DNA of 64,000 nucleotides from Thiospirillum jenense (GCF_014145225.1 NZ_JABVCQ010000001.1:1-64000), one strand, 5' to 3'. Positions 1-10,089 are shown, counted from the first letter of the stretch. Translations and numbers: made by a program. The notes: generated by a model from the letters alone, not told the origin.

Positions 1-1
1 A

Positions 2-997
2 ATAAGTGAATACGAATCACAAGAAAAAGAACGGGAATTTTCTTTATCCATTAAATGGTCAAGAAACTTAAAGCGTCGTTTTGCCAAGAATCTGAAAGAG
101 CCATTTAACGAGAATCTTATTCTAAAAGCAGCTTATCGCCCTTACTCGTCTTTATATTTGTACAACTCCAATTTATTTATTGACGAAAGTGGATCAAACA
201 ATGCTATTTTTCCTCCACAAAAATCAAATAAGACTATTTGTTTTAGTAACATTGGTGCCCGCACAAATTATGTAGTGTTGGCGGTGAAAGAAATTGCCGA
301 TTTACATTTTGGATCATCAGTAGATACTTACCAACAATTACCATTTTATTACTTTGATGAATCCGGCACTCGCTCCGACAACATCACCGATTGGGCGCTA
401 GAACAATTCACCACCCGTTATCAAACTGAATTAACCCGCACCGCCCGCGCCCTTGATAAACCCGCCATTTTTCATTATTGCTACGCCGTTTTACACGATC
501 CAATTTACCGTGACAAATACGCGCTTAATTTGAAACGTGACTTCCCGCGCATTCCATTCTATTCGGAGTTTTGGCGCTGGGTTGATTGGGGCGCGGCATT
601 ACTTGATTTGCATCTCAATTATGAACAGACCGCGCCATTTCCATTCACCCGCATTGACACGCCCGACGACCGCGCCCGCGCTGCCGGCGTCAATCCCAAA
701 GTGGTATTACGCGCTGATGTGAATAATGGCAGCATTCGGATTGATAGCGAAACCACGCTGTGTGATATTCCCGCTATTGCCTGGACATATCAACTCGGCA
801 ACCGCTGTGCGATTGAATGGATACTCGACCAATACAAAGAAAAAACGCCGAAAGACCCGACGATCCGCGCTCGGTTTAATACCTACCGCTTTGCCGATTA
901 TAAAGAAACAGTAATTGAGTTAATTGCACGGGTGACGACCGTCAGTATTGAAACGATGCAGATCGTCAATGCAATGCGGGAATTGGGGCGGGACTAA
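2..997 (+). CDS. Type ISP restriction-modification enzyme, C-terminal part (5' end outside window)
   Basis: The frame is open from base 2 to a stop at 995-997, giving 331 residues and no start, so the gene begins upstream of the window. The segment looks like the C-terminal target-recognition domain of Type ISP (LlaBIII-like) single-chain restriction-modification enzymes, which combine nuclease, translocase, adenine methylase and specificity domains. Visible hints are an RPY motif near residue 49, the stretch QLPFYYFDESG, and the late pattern in which a PAIFHYCYAVLHDP segment precedes NLKRDFPRIPFY; such segments are typical of this domain. No catalytic motifs fall inside the window. A TTG at 158 could be read as a start, but the frame upstream is open and protein-like. 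The family call is from pattern memory, without a search. Confidence 0.75.
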   Translation: MSEYESQEKEREFSLSIKWSRNLKRRFAKNLKEPFNENLILKAAYRPYSSLYLYNSNLFIDESGSNNAIFPPQKSNKTICFSNIGARTNYVVLAVKEIADLHFGSSVDTYQQLPFYYFDESGTRSDNITDWALEQFTTRYQTELTRTARALDKPAIFHYCYAVLHDPIYRDKYALNLKRDFPRIPFYSEFWRWVDWGAALLDLHLNYEQTAPFPFTRIDTPDDRARAAGVNPKVVLRADVNNGSIRIDSETTLCDIPAIAWTYQLGNRCAIEWILDQYKEKTPKDPTIRARFNTYRFADYKETVIELIARVTTVSIETMQIVNAMRELGRD

Positions 998-1035
998 TTG
1001 ATCGTTCCCACACTCTCTAGCGTAAGAACGATCAA
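998..1035. repeat. Intergenic palindrome, ATCGTTC family
   Basis: Perfect 10-base inverted repeat: TTGATCGTTC at 998-1007 and GAACGATCAA at 1026-1035, with an 18-base loop containing CTCTAGCGTAAG. It starts directly after the stop of the preceding gene and lies between convergent genes, so it may end transcription, although no T run follows. Related elements lie near 37881, 59246 and 63447. Confidence 0.75.
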
Positions 1036-1059
1036 ATAGATTAGACTGCAGTTTAATGG

Positions 1060-2394
1060 CTACTCAATTGATAATGCTTCATCCCCAGCGGCAATCTTCT
1101 CTTGCCATGCTTGCACCCGTGTTAATAATGAATCCATTGCCAACGTGGTCACTGCTCCATCGCGCACCACCTGCCGTCCATTAATCCACACCTGCCGCAC
1201 TTGATGACTGGACGCGGCATAGACTAATTGAGAACTGGGATGATACAGCGGTTGCGTATGTGGATCACGCAAATCAATTGCCACCACGTCAGCCGCTTTA
1301 CTAATTTCTAATGAACCGGTATTCGCGCTAATGCCGAGCGCCTGCGCTGCGTTAATTGTCGCCATACGCAACGCTTGCGGCGCGGGTAATGCAGCCGCAT
1401 CGCCACTCACGCCTTTTGCTAATAACGCGGCGGTGCGCAATTCACCCAACATATTCAAATCATTATTACTCGCAGCGCCATCCGTGCCTAATGCCACATT
1501 CACCCCGGCGCGTTGCAATTTCATCACTGGACAAAAGCCGCTGGCTAATTTCAAATTGGATTCCGGGCAATGAATCACATGCGCGCCGGTCGCGGCAAGG
1601 CGCACAATTTCGTGATCGTCTAATTGCGTCATGTGAACTGCCATTAAATGCGGATTTAATAAACCCATTTGATCTAAACACGCCAGCGGTCTTTTACCCT
1701 GTGTTTTTAATGCTTGCGTGATTTCATCGCTCGTTTCGTGCAAATGAATATGAATTGGCACGTCTAATTTATTCGCCAAATCCCGCACTCGCATTAACGC
1801 TGTATCTGACACGGTATAGGGTGAATGCGGCGCAAACGCGGTGGTCACTAATGAATGACCGCGATACTGTTCATGCAATTCTAATCCACGTTGTAAATAA
1901 CAGTCGGCATCGGCGGCATAGCGCGTGGGGAAATCAACCACAATCATGCCCGCCACCAGTCTCATTCCCGCTTCAGCCGCGACTTGCGCGGTGATTTCGG
2001 GAAAAAAGTACATGTCATTAAAACAAGTCACCCCGCCGCGCAGCATTTCGGCAATGGCTAATTGCGTGCCATCCGCCACAAATGACGGATCAACCCAGCG
2101 CTGTTCCGCCGGCCAAATGTGTTGATTTAGCCACGTCATTAATGGCAAATCATCCGCCAAGCCGCGCAATAATGACATGGCCGCGTGGGTGTGCGCGTTA
2201 ATTAAACCGGGAATTAACACATGTCCGGGCAATTCCACCACCGTTGCGGCATTCAATTGTGCAACGGCATCTTGACGCGGTAATACTGCAATGATCCGCC
2301 CGTCATTAATGGCGAGGCTGTGATTAACTAGGGTGCGATTATCCGCATCAACGGGAATGATCCAATCGGCATGAATGAGTAATTCAACGTGCAT
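1060..2394 (-). CDS. mtaD: TRZ/ATZ-family amidohydrolase, probable 5-methylthioadenosine/S-adenosylhomocysteine deaminase
   Basis: A 444-residue cytosolic metal-dependent hydrolase of the amidohydrolase superfamily. The metal site is visible as NAHTHAAMSLLRG (HxH) after the N-terminal beta sandwich, HIHLHET in the middle and GTDGAASNNDLNM near residue 310. These match the MtaD/TRZ-ATZ group, which deaminates 5-methylthioadenosine or S-adenosylhomocysteine to the inosyl form in methionine/SAM salvage. I chose the ATG at 2394 because GGAGA lies six bases upstream; a TTG two codons earlier (2400) is the alternative. It is convergent with the restriction gene and divergent from the LysR gene. Relatives in this superfamily deaminate other aromatic amines (guanine, triazines), so the substrate is not certain. 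Confidence 0.8.
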   Translation of the reverse strand: MHVELLIHADWIIPVDADNRTLVNHSLAINDGRIIAVLPRQDAVAQLNAATVVELPGHVLIPGLINAHTHAAMSLLRGLADDLPLMTWLNQHIWPAEQRWVDPSFVADGTQLAIAEMLRGGVTCFNDMYFFPEITAQVAAEAGMRLVAGMIVVDFPTRYAADADCYLQRGLELHEQYRGHSLVTTAFAPHSPYTVSDTALMRVRDLANKLDVPIHIHLHETSDEITQALKTQGKRPLACLDQMGLLNPHLMAVHMTQLDDHEIVRLAATGAHVIHCPESNLKLASGFCPVMKLQRAGVNVALGTDGAASNNDLNMLGELRTAALLAKGVSGDAAALPAPQALRMATINAAQALGISANTGSLEISKAADVVAIDLRDPHTQPLYHPSSQLVYAASSHQVRQVWINGRQVVRDGAVTTLAMDSLLTRVQAWQEKIAAGDEALSIE

Positions 2395-2584
2395 TTGCAA
2401 TCTCCTATTCGGTCATTGCAATTGCGATGAATTGCAACGCCGGTGTTTAATATGTCATCATCAGATGACTAGCGAATCAGCGCAAAACGGGCTATTCTCC
2501 CGCCCGATTGAATTGTCGGGGGGACGGTGCCGCGGCGCCGTTGATGTTTTACCACGCCTCACGCGCTAGGTTTTCACCTTCACC

Positions 2585-3607
2585 ATGCCGGATTTGCATC
2601 TCAGTCGCGCCAGCGCCCCCGCCGCCAGTCACAGCGGCGCGGAGTATTTGATCCGTCATACCACGCTGCGGCAGTTGCAATTATTTGACGCCATCGTGCG
2701 GCACGGCAGTTTCACGCGGGCGGCTGAGGAATTGTTTTTGACCCAGCCGACGGTCTCGATGCAGGTGAAAAAATTGGCGGACACGCTCGGCACGCCGCTG
2801 TTACAACACAACGGGCGGCTGATTGAACCGACCGACGCCGGCCGAGCGGTGCATCAAGCGTGCCGGGTCATTCTCAACCACTTGGCGACGTTGGATACGC
2901 AATTGGCGGATTTACACGCGCTGCGGCGCGGGCGGTTGCGATTGGGCGTGATGACCACCGCCGCGTATGTCGCCCCGGAAATTCTCGGCGCCTTTTGTGC
3001 TAAATATCCGGGCTTGGAGGTCGCGCTCAACGTCACCAACCGCGATCAGTTACTCGAACGCCTCACCGCGCAGGATGATGATTTGTACGTCATGGGGCAG
3101 CCGGATGAGAGTTTGTTGCACGACATCACCGCCACGCCCTTTGCGCCCAATCCGCTGGTGATGGTCGCCCGTAGCGATCACCCGCTCGCCCGCGAGCGCA
3201 GCATTCCACTGGCGCGGTTGGCAGAGGAGAATTTGCTGCTGCGCGAGCCGGGCTCGGGCGTGCGCGCCGCGGTGTTAAAACATTTCACCGCCGCCGGGGT
3301 GACGCCGAACGTGCGAATGCAGTTAGGCAGCACCGAAACCATCAAACACGCCATCGTCGGCGGATTGGGCATTTCGGCACTGTCATTGCATTCACTGCGG
3401 CTGGAAAGCAGCGGCGGCAAATTGGCGTTACTCGACGTGGTCGGCTTTCCCATCATCCGCCGCTGGCATTTGGTCTATTCCCGCGGCCGCGACTTGTCAC
3501 TGGCGGCCAAAACTTTTCTCGACTTCGCCGTCGCCAGTGAACCCGAGATTCGCGGCCAACTCGGTGAAGCCATGACAGCGTTCGAGCGCCTGCGGTCGAG
3601 TGTGTAA
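2585..3607 (+). CDS. LysR-family transcriptional regulator, CbbR-like
   Basis: A 340-residue LysR regulator. The winged helix-turn-helix starts at TLRQLQLFDAIVRHGSF, about residue 29, with the recognition stretch TQPTVSMQVKKL. A type-2 periplasmic-binding-like effector domain follows from about residue 115. The HTH wording is close to CbbR/CmpR regulators of carbon fixation, and the domain has the expected GSGVRAAVLKHF-like segment. An extra 25-residue N-terminal tail precedes the HTH, so the real start could be later. No cbb genes lie in the window; the next gene, purK, is 31 bases downstream on the same strand, so co-transcription is possible. The gene is GC-rich and uses CTG/TTG leucine, unlike the preceding mtaD. 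Confidence 0.8.
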   Translation: MPDLHLSRASAPAASHSGAEYLIRHTTLRQLQLFDAIVRHGSFTRAAEELFLTQPTVSMQVKKLADTLGTPLLQHNGRLIEPTDAGRAVHQACRVILNHLATLDTQLADLHALRRGRLRLGVMTTAAYVAPEILGAFCAKYPGLEVALNVTNRDQLLERLTAQDDDLYVMGQPDESLLHDITATPFAPNPLVMVARSDHPLARERSIPLARLAEENLLLREPGSGVRAAVLKHFTAAGVTPNVRMQLGSTETIKHAIVGGLGISALSLHSLRLESSGGKLALLDVVGFPIIRRWHLVYSRGRDLSLAAKTFLDFAVASEPEIRGQLGEAMTAFERLRSSV

Positions 3608-3638
3608 TTCCTATGTGATCTCAACGAGAACCATCGCC

Positions 3639-4823
3639 ATGCCCGCCAGATCAACCGCCGCCCCGGCACCCGACCGCTACCCCTATCCTGTCGCCCGCAT
3701 CGGCATCATCGGCGGCGGGCAACTGGGGCGGATGCTGGTGCGGGCGGCCAAACAATTGGGTTGCACCTGCGTCGTGCTGGATCCCACGCCCAATTCACCC
3801 GCCGCGCAAGTTGCCGGGCAGCAGATCGTCGCCCACTGTCACGACGCCACCGCGCTGCGCCAATTGGCGGAAATGTGCGATCTGACCACCTTTGATCTGG
3901 AAAATATTGACAGCGCCATCCTGCGCCAGCTCAGTGACGAGGGCTGCCCGATTTTCCCGTCACCGGACGTGTTGGCCGTGATTCAGGACAAATTGCGGCA
4001 AAAAGAATTGCTGGCCGCGGCCGGCATTCCAACTGCCGAATTCGTGGCGCTGGATCAACCCGATGCGGCGCGCTGTGCGGAATTCGGCTACCCGCTGGTG
4101 CAAAAAGCGCGAGTCGGCGGCTATGACGGGCATGGCGTGGTAGTGATGCACACAGCGGCCGATTTCGCCAAGCATCTGCCAGTGCCGGCGTTGATTGAAC
4201 GGTTTATCAAGGCTGACAAGGAGTTAGCTGTGATGGTGGCACGCGGGCGGTGTGGTGAAACGCGCTGTTATCCGGTGGTGGAAATGCAAATGCACCGCGC
4301 CACCAACATGCTCGACCTGTTGCTGGCGCCGGCGCGGGTGACGGATGCGATTGCCGCCGCGGCCACGCAATTGGCAGTGCGCACGGTTGAAGCACTCGAC
4401 GGCGTGGGCGTGTTTGGCATCGAATTATTTTTGACCCACGACGGGCAGTTGCTGGTCAACGAGGTCGCGCCGCGCACCCACAACTCGGGTCACTACACCA
4501 TCGAGGCGTGTTTTACCGATCAATTTGAACAGCACCTGCGGGCGATCACCGGGCTGCCGCTCGGCGCCACTGACCTGCTGATGCCGGCCGCGATGATTAA
4601 TTTACTCGGCGCGGCAGATCACAGCGGGCGGCCGGTGGTCAACGGTTTGCGAGCGGCGCTGGCGCTGCCCGGCGTGGCGGTGCATTTGTACGGCAAGGCA
4701 GACACCCGTCCCGGGCGTAAAATGGGACATGTCACCGTATTACATCCCGATCTCGAACAGGCGCGCCAGCTCGCTGAACAGGTGCGCACCCTGATGACCA
4801 TCACTGGTGAGAATGCGTTGTGA
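3639..4823 (+). CDS. purK: N5-carboxyaminoimidazole ribonucleotide synthase
   Basis: A 394-residue ATP-grasp enzyme that carboxylates aminoimidazole ribonucleotide with bicarbonate and ATP to N5-CAIR in purine synthesis. Key signs are the N-terminal [17 protein letters not shown], the ATP-grasp core ([23 protein letters not shown]), and the metal/substrate segment [18 protein letters not shown] near residue 285. I chose the ATG at 3639; an upstream GTG at 3600 would add 13 unconvincing residues and overlap the LysR gene. About 17 residues precede the first beta strand, a slightly long leader. The stop overlaps the GTG of purE by four bases, so the two are probably translationally coupled, as expected for enzymes of consecutive steps. 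Confidence 0.93.
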   Translation: MPARSTAAPAPDRYPYPVARIGIIGGGQLGRMLVRAAKQLGCTCVVLDPTPNSPAAQVAGQQIVAHCHDATALRQLAEMCDLTTFDLENIDSAILRQLSDEGCPIFPSPDVLAVIQDKLRQKELLAAAGIPTAEFVALDQPDAARCAEFGYPLVQKARVGGYDGHGVVVMHTAADFAKHLPVPALIERFIKADKELAVMVARGRCGETRCYPVVEMQMHRATNMLDLLLAPARVTDAIAAAATQLAVRTVEALDGVGVFGIELFLTHDGQLLVNEVAPRTHNSGHYTIEACFTDQFEQHLRAITGLPLGATDLLMPAAMINLLGAADHSGRPVVNGLRAALALPGVAVHLYGKADTRPGRKMGHVTVLHPDLEQARQLAEQVRTLMTITGENAL

Positions 4824-5401
4824 AACCAAGACCCTTGACTGCGATTCAACCCCAAGTGCCGCCCCCGGCCGCCGCTGCCGTTAGCATCATCATGGGCAGC
4901 GATTCGGATTTACCTGTCATGCAAGCCGCCGCCGACATTTTGGCGGAATTCGATATTCCATTTGAATTAACGCTGGTTTCTGCGCACCGCACACCGCAAC
5001 GTTTATTTGATTATGCCCGCACCGCCGCGGCGCGGGGAATTAAAGTCATCATTGCTGGCGCGGGTGGCGCGGCGCATTTACCCGGCATGACGGCGGCATT
5101 AACTCCATTACCCGTCATTGGCGTTCCCGTCTGCGCCACGTTATTAAATGGACAGGATGCGCTCTTATCCATTGTGCAAATGCCGGCCGGCGTCCCCGTC
5201 GCAACAGTGGCAATTAACGGCGCCCGCAATGCCGGCATATTAGCCGCGCAAATCTTGGGGGTGAATGATGCGGCAATTCAAGCGCGCATTGAGACCTTTA
5301 AACGCGCATTAGAAAACGAAGTATTGCGCAAAGTCGAACAGGTAGCGAGTGGTCAACTCACCGCCGCCACTGTCATTGCGCAACGCAGTCCAGTTAAATA
5401 A
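4820..5401 (+). CDS. purE: N5-carboxyaminoimidazole ribonucleotide mutase
   Basis: A 193-residue class I PurE that moves the carboxyl group of N5-CAIR to C4 of the imidazole, giving CAIR. The signature [13 protein letters not shown] lies at about residues 23-35, followed by VSAHRTP with the catalytic histidine, then [12 protein letters not shown] and [26 protein letters not shown] start overlaps the purK stop. The first 20 residues, rich in proline and alanine, are not part of the family core; an internal start is possible but none has a better ribosome site. Just inside this gene, near 4.89 kb, base composition shifts from GC-rich with CTG leucine to TTA/ATT-rich. Confidence 0.95.
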   Translation: MKPRPLTAIQPQVPPPAAAAVSIIMGSDSDLPVMQAAADILAEFDIPFELTLVSAHRTPQRLFDYARTAAARGIKVIIAGAGGAAHLPGMTAALTPLPVIGVPVCATLLNGQDALLSIVQMPAGVPVATVAINGARNAGILAAQILGVNDAAIQARIETFKRALENEVLRKVEQVASGQLTAATVIAQRSPVK

Positions 5402-5419
5402 ACAGCGGAGCATGTCATT

Positions 5420-6457
5420 ATGGACATCGCCGAATTACTCGCCTTTAGCGTTAAAAACAAAGCCTCCGATTTACATTTATCCGCTGGCTTGCCGCCCATG
5501 ATTCGCGTGGATGGCGACATGCGGCGTATTAACGTCCCGCCATTAGATCATCGCGCTGTACACGGGCTGGTCTATGACATTATGAATGATAAACAACGCA
5601 AGGATTATGATGAGTTTTTAGAAACCGACTTTTCATTTGAAATCCCCGGCGTCGCCCGCTTTCGTGTTAATGCCTATAATCAAAAACGCGGCGCGGCGGG
5701 CGTGTTTCGTACCATTCCGTCTAAAGTATTGACGCTGGAAGAATTAAATGCGCCCGCCATTTTCAAACAAATTGTCGAAGTGGCGCGGGGGTTAATTCTA
5801 GTCACGGGGCCGACCGGGTCGGGTAAATCAACCACGCTGGCGGCAATGGTGGATTATTTAAATGACAACCGCTACGAACACATTCTCACCATTGAAGACC
5901 CAATTGAATTTGTCCACACCAGCAAAAAATGTTTAATTAACCAACGTGAAGTGCATCGTGATACACTGGGGTTTAGTGAAGCCTTGCGCTCGGCATTACG
6001 GCAAGACCCCGATATTATTCTAGTCGGTGAAATGCGCGATTTAGAAACCATTCGATTGGCATTAACTGCGGCAGAAACGGGGCATTTAGTTTTTGGTACT
6101 TTGCACACCAGTTCAGCGGCAAAAACGATTGATCGTATTGTGGACGTATTCCCCGCGGCCGAAAAAACAATGGTGCGGTCAATGCTATCCGAATCATTAC
6201 GCTCGGTTATTTCGCAAACGCTATTGAAAAAATCCACCGGCGGGCGGGTGGCGGCGCATGAAATTATGATTGGGACGCCTGCCATTCGTAATTTAATTCG
6301 AGAAGACAAGATTGCACAAATGTATTCTTCTATTCAAACCGGGCAGGCGCATGGAATGCAAACGCTCGATCAGTGTTTAACTGAGTTATTGCGCACCGGG
6401 CAAATTAAAAAAGCCGATGCGCGCAGTAAAGCACATAACAAGGATACGTTTAATTAA
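5420..6457 (+). CDS. pilT: Type IV pilus retraction ATPase
   Basis: A 345-residue secretion-superfamily ATPase that powers pilus retraction and twitching. It has an N-terminal PAS-like domain (residues 1-100), Walker A GPTGSGKSTT near residue 131, the Asp box TIEDPIEFVH, Walker B-type ILVGEMRD and the His box TLHTSSAAKTIDRI. The C-terminal segment contains AIRNLIREDKIAQM, the AIRNLIRE motif that marks PilT rather than PilB. The related PilU is the main alternative, but this motif and the length favour PilT. It starts 18 bases after purE on the same strand. No other pilus genes are in the window, which is common for pilT. It could share function with the chemosensory operon nearby if that operon controls twitching, but this is conjecture. 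Confidence 0.92.
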   Translation: MDIAELLAFSVKNKASDLHLSAGLPPMIRVDGDMRRINVPPLDHRAVHGLVYDIMNDKQRKDYDEFLETDFSFEIPGVARFRVNAYNQKRGAAGVFRTIPSKVLTLEELNAPAIFKQIVEVARGLILVTGPTGSGKSTTLAAMVDYLNDNRYEHILTIEDPIEFVHTSKKCLINQREVHRDTLGFSEALRSALRQDPDIILVGEMRDLETIRLALTAAETGHLVFGTLHTSSAAKTIDRIVDVFPAAEKTMVRSMLSESLRSVISQTLLKKSTGGRVAAHEIMIGTPAIRNLIREDKIAQMYSSIQTGQAHGMQTLDQCLTELLRTGQIKKADARSKAHNKDTFN

Positions 6458-6485
6458 CCGGGTTATTATTGGCAGATGATTAAAA

Positions 6486-6938
6486 TTACTCACCGCGTTG
6501 TGCTAACCACCGCTGCCACCAACGCCGCCGTTGTTGAGTCATCATGGCGGGTAAATCCACTGGTGCTAATTGACTAATAATCCAACCCGGCAATGGCGGA
6601 TTATCACTATACCCGCACACCACACCGAGATTATTCGGATCATAAATTTTAATAAAACGCGGCTCAGTCAATGAATCAACATAGACAATCCCGCAAAAGT
6701 CTTCTTGATGTTCACGGCGTAATAGCGCATCTATTTCTATAATAAACGCGCCGATTGCCGCAGCCGAACTGGGTGCAATTGGCGGCGGCTCACCAACCGC
6801 ATAGATATACCAACCAGCATCCGCGCACTCACGCAGCCGTTGCCATACATCATCTAATTGCGACCAACGCAAAGCAGCAGTAAAACTACCGCGCAATGCT
6901 ATTAAAAATGGGGAATCTGGTAAAGGAGAATGTGTCAT
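6486..6938 (-). CDS. Conserved-looking hypothetical protein
   Basis: A 150-residue protein I cannot place. It contains no signal peptide or membrane segment. The N-terminal half has DDVWQRLRECADAGWYIYAVG followed by a proline-rich turn and AAAIGAFIIEIDALLRREH; the second half has FCGIVYVDSLTEPRFIKIYDPN and GVVCGYSDNPPLPGWIISQ. The C-terminus is basic and tryptophan-rich (QQRRRWWQRWLAQRGE). A GGAG lies seven bases before the ATG (TAAAGGAGAATGTGTC on the coding strand). It is convergent with pilT and divergent from purC. Codon use is like its neighbours, so it is probably a real native gene. Confidence 0.65.
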   Translation of the reverse strand: MTHSPLPDSPFLIALRGSFTAALRWSQLDDVWQRLRECADAGWYIYAVGEPPPIAPSSAAAIGAFIIEIDALLRREHQEDFCGIVYVDSLTEPRFIKIYDPNNLGVVCGYSDNPPLPGWIISQLAPVDLPAMMTQQRRRWWQRWLAQRGE

Positions 6939-7062
6939 GGTGAATATCGTTAACTCGCTTTATTACGGTGATTAATCATAGCATCACCGGTTATAGTCCA
7001 TTGCAGATATTATTTGCTGCAATCGTACCATTATTATTGCTGCTTTACTTGATCTATCCAGC

Positions 7063-7992
7063 ATGAATACACCACTTTATCAATCTAACTTAAAACAATT
7101 CCCGCTCATCAATCGCGGCAAGGTGCGCGACCTCTATGCGGTAGATGACGAACATTTACTCATTATTGCCAGCGACCGCTTGTCGGCATTTGATGTCGTA
7201 TTACCGCAACCCATTCCCAGCAAAGGCGAAATTCTCACGCGCTTATCCAATTTTTGGTTTGCACGCACCCGCCATTTAATTCCCAATCATCTCAGCACAT
7301 TAAATGCCGAAGAGATTTTAATTGATGCCAATGATCGGCAACGACTGGGTGAACGCGCAACCGTCGTGCGCCGCTTGCAACCCTTGCCAATTGAAGCAAT
7401 TGTACGCGGTTATTTAATTGGCTCCGGCTGGAATGATTATCGGCGTACCGGCAGGGTCTGCGGGATTTCATTACCGCGAGGCTTATTACAGGCCGCGCAA
7501 TTACCCGAACCGATTTATACGCCATCCACGAAAGCCGCCGCCGGCAGCCACGACGCCAATGTCGCATTTGAATACACGGCCAATTTAATTGGCAATGAAC
7601 TCGCAACGCAAATACGCGACATGAGTTTAGCCATGTATATTGAAGCCGCACAGTATGCCTATGAACGCGGGATTTTAATTGCAGATACCAAATTCGAATT
7701 TGGCGTTGATAATGACGGACGCCTGCATCTCATTGATGAAGTATTAACGCCGGATTCATCACGTTTTTGGCCAGTAGATCATTACCGCCCCGGCAGTAGT
7801 CCACCCAGTTTTGATAAACAATATGTGCGCGATTATTTGGAAACATTGGATTGGAATAAAACCGCGCCGGGACCAACCTTACCCATCACCGTCATTGCAC
7901 AAACCGCCGCACGCTATGCCGAAGCGGAGCGGCGCTTGACTGGTCGAGCGGATGCGTTGTATTGCGCAACTAATACCAATAATGATGATTAA
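7063..7992 (+). CDS. purC: Phosphoribosylaminoimidazole-succinocarboxamide synthase
   Basis: A 309-residue SAICAR synthase that joins aspartate to CAIR with ATP, the step after PurE. It is the longer (about 300-residue) form of the family. Signatures include [26 protein letters not shown] at the N-terminus (given here in parts: [16 protein letters not shown]), [15 protein letters not shown], and the C-terminal IADTKFEFG followed by [12 protein letters not shown]. The ATG at 7063 follows a weak ribosome site. It is 1.6 kb from purK-purE with pilT and a minus-strand gene between, so this is a purine cluster broken up by other genes. The 124-base divergent gap upstream has an imperfect palindrome GGTGAT...ATCACC at about 6976-6997 but no clear PurR box. 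Confidence 0.95.
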   Translation: MNTPLYQSNLKQFPLINRGKVRDLYAVDDEHLLIIASDRLSAFDVVLPQPIPSKGEILTRLSNFWFARTRHLIPNHLSTLNAEEILIDANDRQRLGERATVVRRLQPLPIEAIVRGYLIGSGWNDYRRTGRVCGISLPRGLLQAAQLPEPIYTPSTKAAAGSHDANVAFEYTANLIGNELATQIRDMSLAMYIEAAQYAYERGILIADTKFEFGVDNDGRLHLIDEVLTPDSSRFWPVDHYRPGSSPPSFDKQYVRDYLETLDWNKTAPGPTLPITVIAQTAARYAEAERRLTGRADALYCATNTNNDD

Positions 7993-8108
7993 GATTACGC
8001 ACCATTCATTACTAAACAACTGCTATGCGAATAAAAAAACTGCAAAAATCAAATTAAAAACGAACTTTTTTGATGGAGATCTGGATACGATGCTAACCAC
8101 GTTTTTAT

Positions 8109-8747
8109 TCACGACAGTTGAGATTTTTCCAGCCATTCACACAAATCAGCAATGATACAGTTGGCACATTGTGGACGGCGGGCGGTGCAAATATAACGCC
8201 CATGAAGAATTAACCAGTGATGTGCTGACTGTAAGAATAGCACTGGAACTGCTTTTAATAACTGCTGTTCAACCGCCAATGGTGTCGTCCCTCGTGCTAA
8301 TCCTGTACGATTGGCTACGCGAAAAATATGTGTATCCACCGCAATGGTTGGTTCATTAAAGAGCGTATTTAATAAAACATTCGCCGTCTTTCGCCCCACG
8401 CCCGGCAGTGCTTCTAATGCGTCACGAGTGCGTGGCACTTCCCCGTCATGTTCGGCAATTAACTGCGCGCAGGTGGCGAGAATATGACGCGCTTTACTAT
8501 TAAATAAACCAATGCTACGAATTGCCGCAACTAATCCCGCCTCACCCAATGCCAAGATCGCCTGTGGTGTATTCGCCAGCGCAAATAACTGCGCCGTGAC
8601 TAAATTGACACGTTTATCAGTTGATTGCGCTGACAGCATCACAGCAATTAACAACTCAAATGGCGTGGTATAGCGCAATTCAGTCGTTGGCTGGGGATTT
8701 GCGGCTGCTAGACGTTGAAATAATTCGGTGCATTGCGACTGTGTCAT
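8109..8747 (-). CDS. nth: Endonuclease III, DNA glycosylase/AP lyase
   Basis: A 212-residue base-excision repair enzyme removing oxidised pyrimidines. The helix-hairpin-helix LEALPGVGRKTANVLLN carries the catalytic lysine, and VDTHIFRVANRTGL carries the catalytic aspartate. The C-terminal iron-sulfur loop is complete: C-x6-C-x2-C-x5-C in CTARRPQCANCIIADLC. Full family length. I chose the ATG at 8747 with GGATGA upstream; a GTG two codons earlier is possible. It follows the chemoreceptor gene on the same strand by 31 bases and may be read through from the chemosensory operon, but has no functional link to it. It is convergent with purC, with a 116-base A/T-rich gap. Confidence 0.95.
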   Translation of the reverse strand: MTQSQCTELFQRLAAANPQPTTELRYTTPFELLIAVMLSAQSTDKRVNLVTAQLFALANTPQAILALGEAGLVAAIRSIGLFNSKARHILATCAQLIAEHDGEVPRTRDALEALPGVGRKTANVLLNTLFNEPTIAVDTHIFRVANRTGLARGTTPLAVEQQLLKAVPVLFLQSAHHWLILHGRYICTARRPQCANCIIADLCEWLEKSQLS

Positions 8748-8784
8748 TAACACGTCATCCTATTCATTCATTGCATTTGGCGAA

Positions 8785-10089
8785 TTAAAATAATTCAATT
8801 TTAAGGCCAGCACTCGCTTGATCTAATTGATCGGCGAGAGGTTCTGTATTTTGATCTAACACCGATAGATGACAGGTTTCTTCTTGAAGATAACGCTCAC
8901 GCAATTGGCGCAAGGACTCTGGCAGGCTGAATGCTTCATGGCTCTCTGAGGGCAGGGTATTCATCCAAACTGATATGATTGCATTTCGTTCAGCAAGGGT
9001 GCGCTGCATTCGCCCGAGGCGTTGGCTGGCGACATCTTGATATTGCAATTGACCTAAGACGTCGGCGATATGTTCAATCAAGGTTGCATGATGCTGAATC
9101 ACTGCATTAGACAGCGTTTTATAGGCTTGACTCATTTCGGTATAGCTATCGCGCAGATGTTGAATTGCATCAATTGCACTCGCGGTTTGATCAATTTGTT
9201 CAGTCAAATCACCCACGAAATTTAAACTCAGACTTTGATCCACGGCTTTTAATGCCTGACTTAATCCAATTTCAATCGTATTTGCCGCCGCTGTTGCGCG
9301 GTTAGCCAATTGACGTACTTCATTAGCAACAACCGAAAATCCCCGCCCCGCTTCACCAGCGCGGGCTGCTTCAATTGCCGCGTTTAATGCCAACAAGTTT
9401 GTTTGTTTGCTAATATCTTTAATAGTAACTGCCAAAATTTCTAGTTGCCGAATCTCCGCAACCGTATCACGAATTGCCGTCATATCGTGATTTAATTTAT
9501 CGGGCAATTCTTGGACAAATTGGCCAATTTCACTAACACTGTTAATACCACGATGAATTTCTTCTTCAAGGTTATCAGTCGTTTGAGTCGCGGTATTGAG
9601 ATAATTCAATAGCGTCATTACCACTTGATTTAACTCAGACACTCGCGTAATGACATTTAAAGTTGCCGTTTCACTATCTTGAATAGCGATGGTTAATTGT
9701 GTTTGAAAAGCATGATCCAGTATTAAACTTTCTTCAAGGTAACAACCCTGCGCCCGCGCTTCAGCACAGGCACTATTGGCACAAACAGTAGACACTGCCT
9801 CACGCAATTCACCAGTTGTGCGGAAATACCAGCGAAAAAACAACATCCCGGCGGACCATTGCACAATAGCAAAAAATAGTACAACCACTAAAGGAACAGC
9901 CATTCCCCATTCAATAAACTGTTTAATTAACCAACTATGTCCAAGCCAAATAAGGATAGAAACAATCACGGTTCCAATAAGCGTTGATGCAGTAAAAATG
10001 CGTCGCAGCGTCCGCGATTGTATTAAAAGTATTTGTGAAAACGGCGATACGCCAACCGTTCCAGTCGAGATGTATCCATCTAGCGACAT
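8785..10089 (-). CDS. Methyl-accepting chemotaxis protein, short membrane type
   Basis: A 434-residue membrane chemoreceptor without a sensory domain. Two hydrophobic segments (about residues 33-53 and 64-87) leave only a ten-residue loop outside. The cytoplasmic signalling hairpin has its tip at about residues 226-262 ([20 protein letters not shown], then [14 protein letters not shown]). After it comes a [13 protein letters not shown] motif, seen in receptors linked to CheA-type pathways with no periplasmic sensor. The start ATG overlaps the stop of the upstream CheY-like gene (TAATG), so the two are coupled. It is the last gene of the chemosensory operon. Signals may come from within the membrane or through other receptors; nothing in the sequence names a ligand. 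Confidence 0.88.
   Translation of the reverse strand: MSLDGYISTGTVGVSPFSQILLIQSRTLRRIFTASTLIGTVIVSILIWLGHSWLIKQFIEWGMAVPLVVVLFFAIVQWSAGMLFFRWYFRTTGELREAVSTVCANSACAEARAQGCYLEESLILDHAFQTQLTIAIQDSETATLNVITRVSELNQVVMTLLNYLNTATQTTDNLEEEIHRGINSVSEIGQFVQELPDKLNHDMTAIRDTVAEIRQLEILAVTIKDISKQTNLLALNAAIEAARAGEAGRGFSVVANEVRQLANRATAAANTIEIGLSQALKAVDQSLSLNFVGDLTEQIDQTASAIDAIQHLRDSYTEMSQAYKTLSNAVIQHHATLIEHIADVLGQLQYQDVASQRLGRMQRTLAERNAIISVWMNTLPSESHEAFSLPESLRQLRERYLQEETCHLSVLDQNTEPLADQLDQASAGLKIELF

Noticed and set aside
5872-6309. 145-codon open frame antisense to pilT
   Set aside because: The PilT frame carries all ATPase motifs; the reverse frame has no protein-like pattern.
6939-7062. PurR operator or purine riboswitch before purC
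   Set aside because: Only a weak GGTGAT/ATCACC palindrome is present; no ACGCAAACGTTTGCGT-like box and no purine-aptamer loops.
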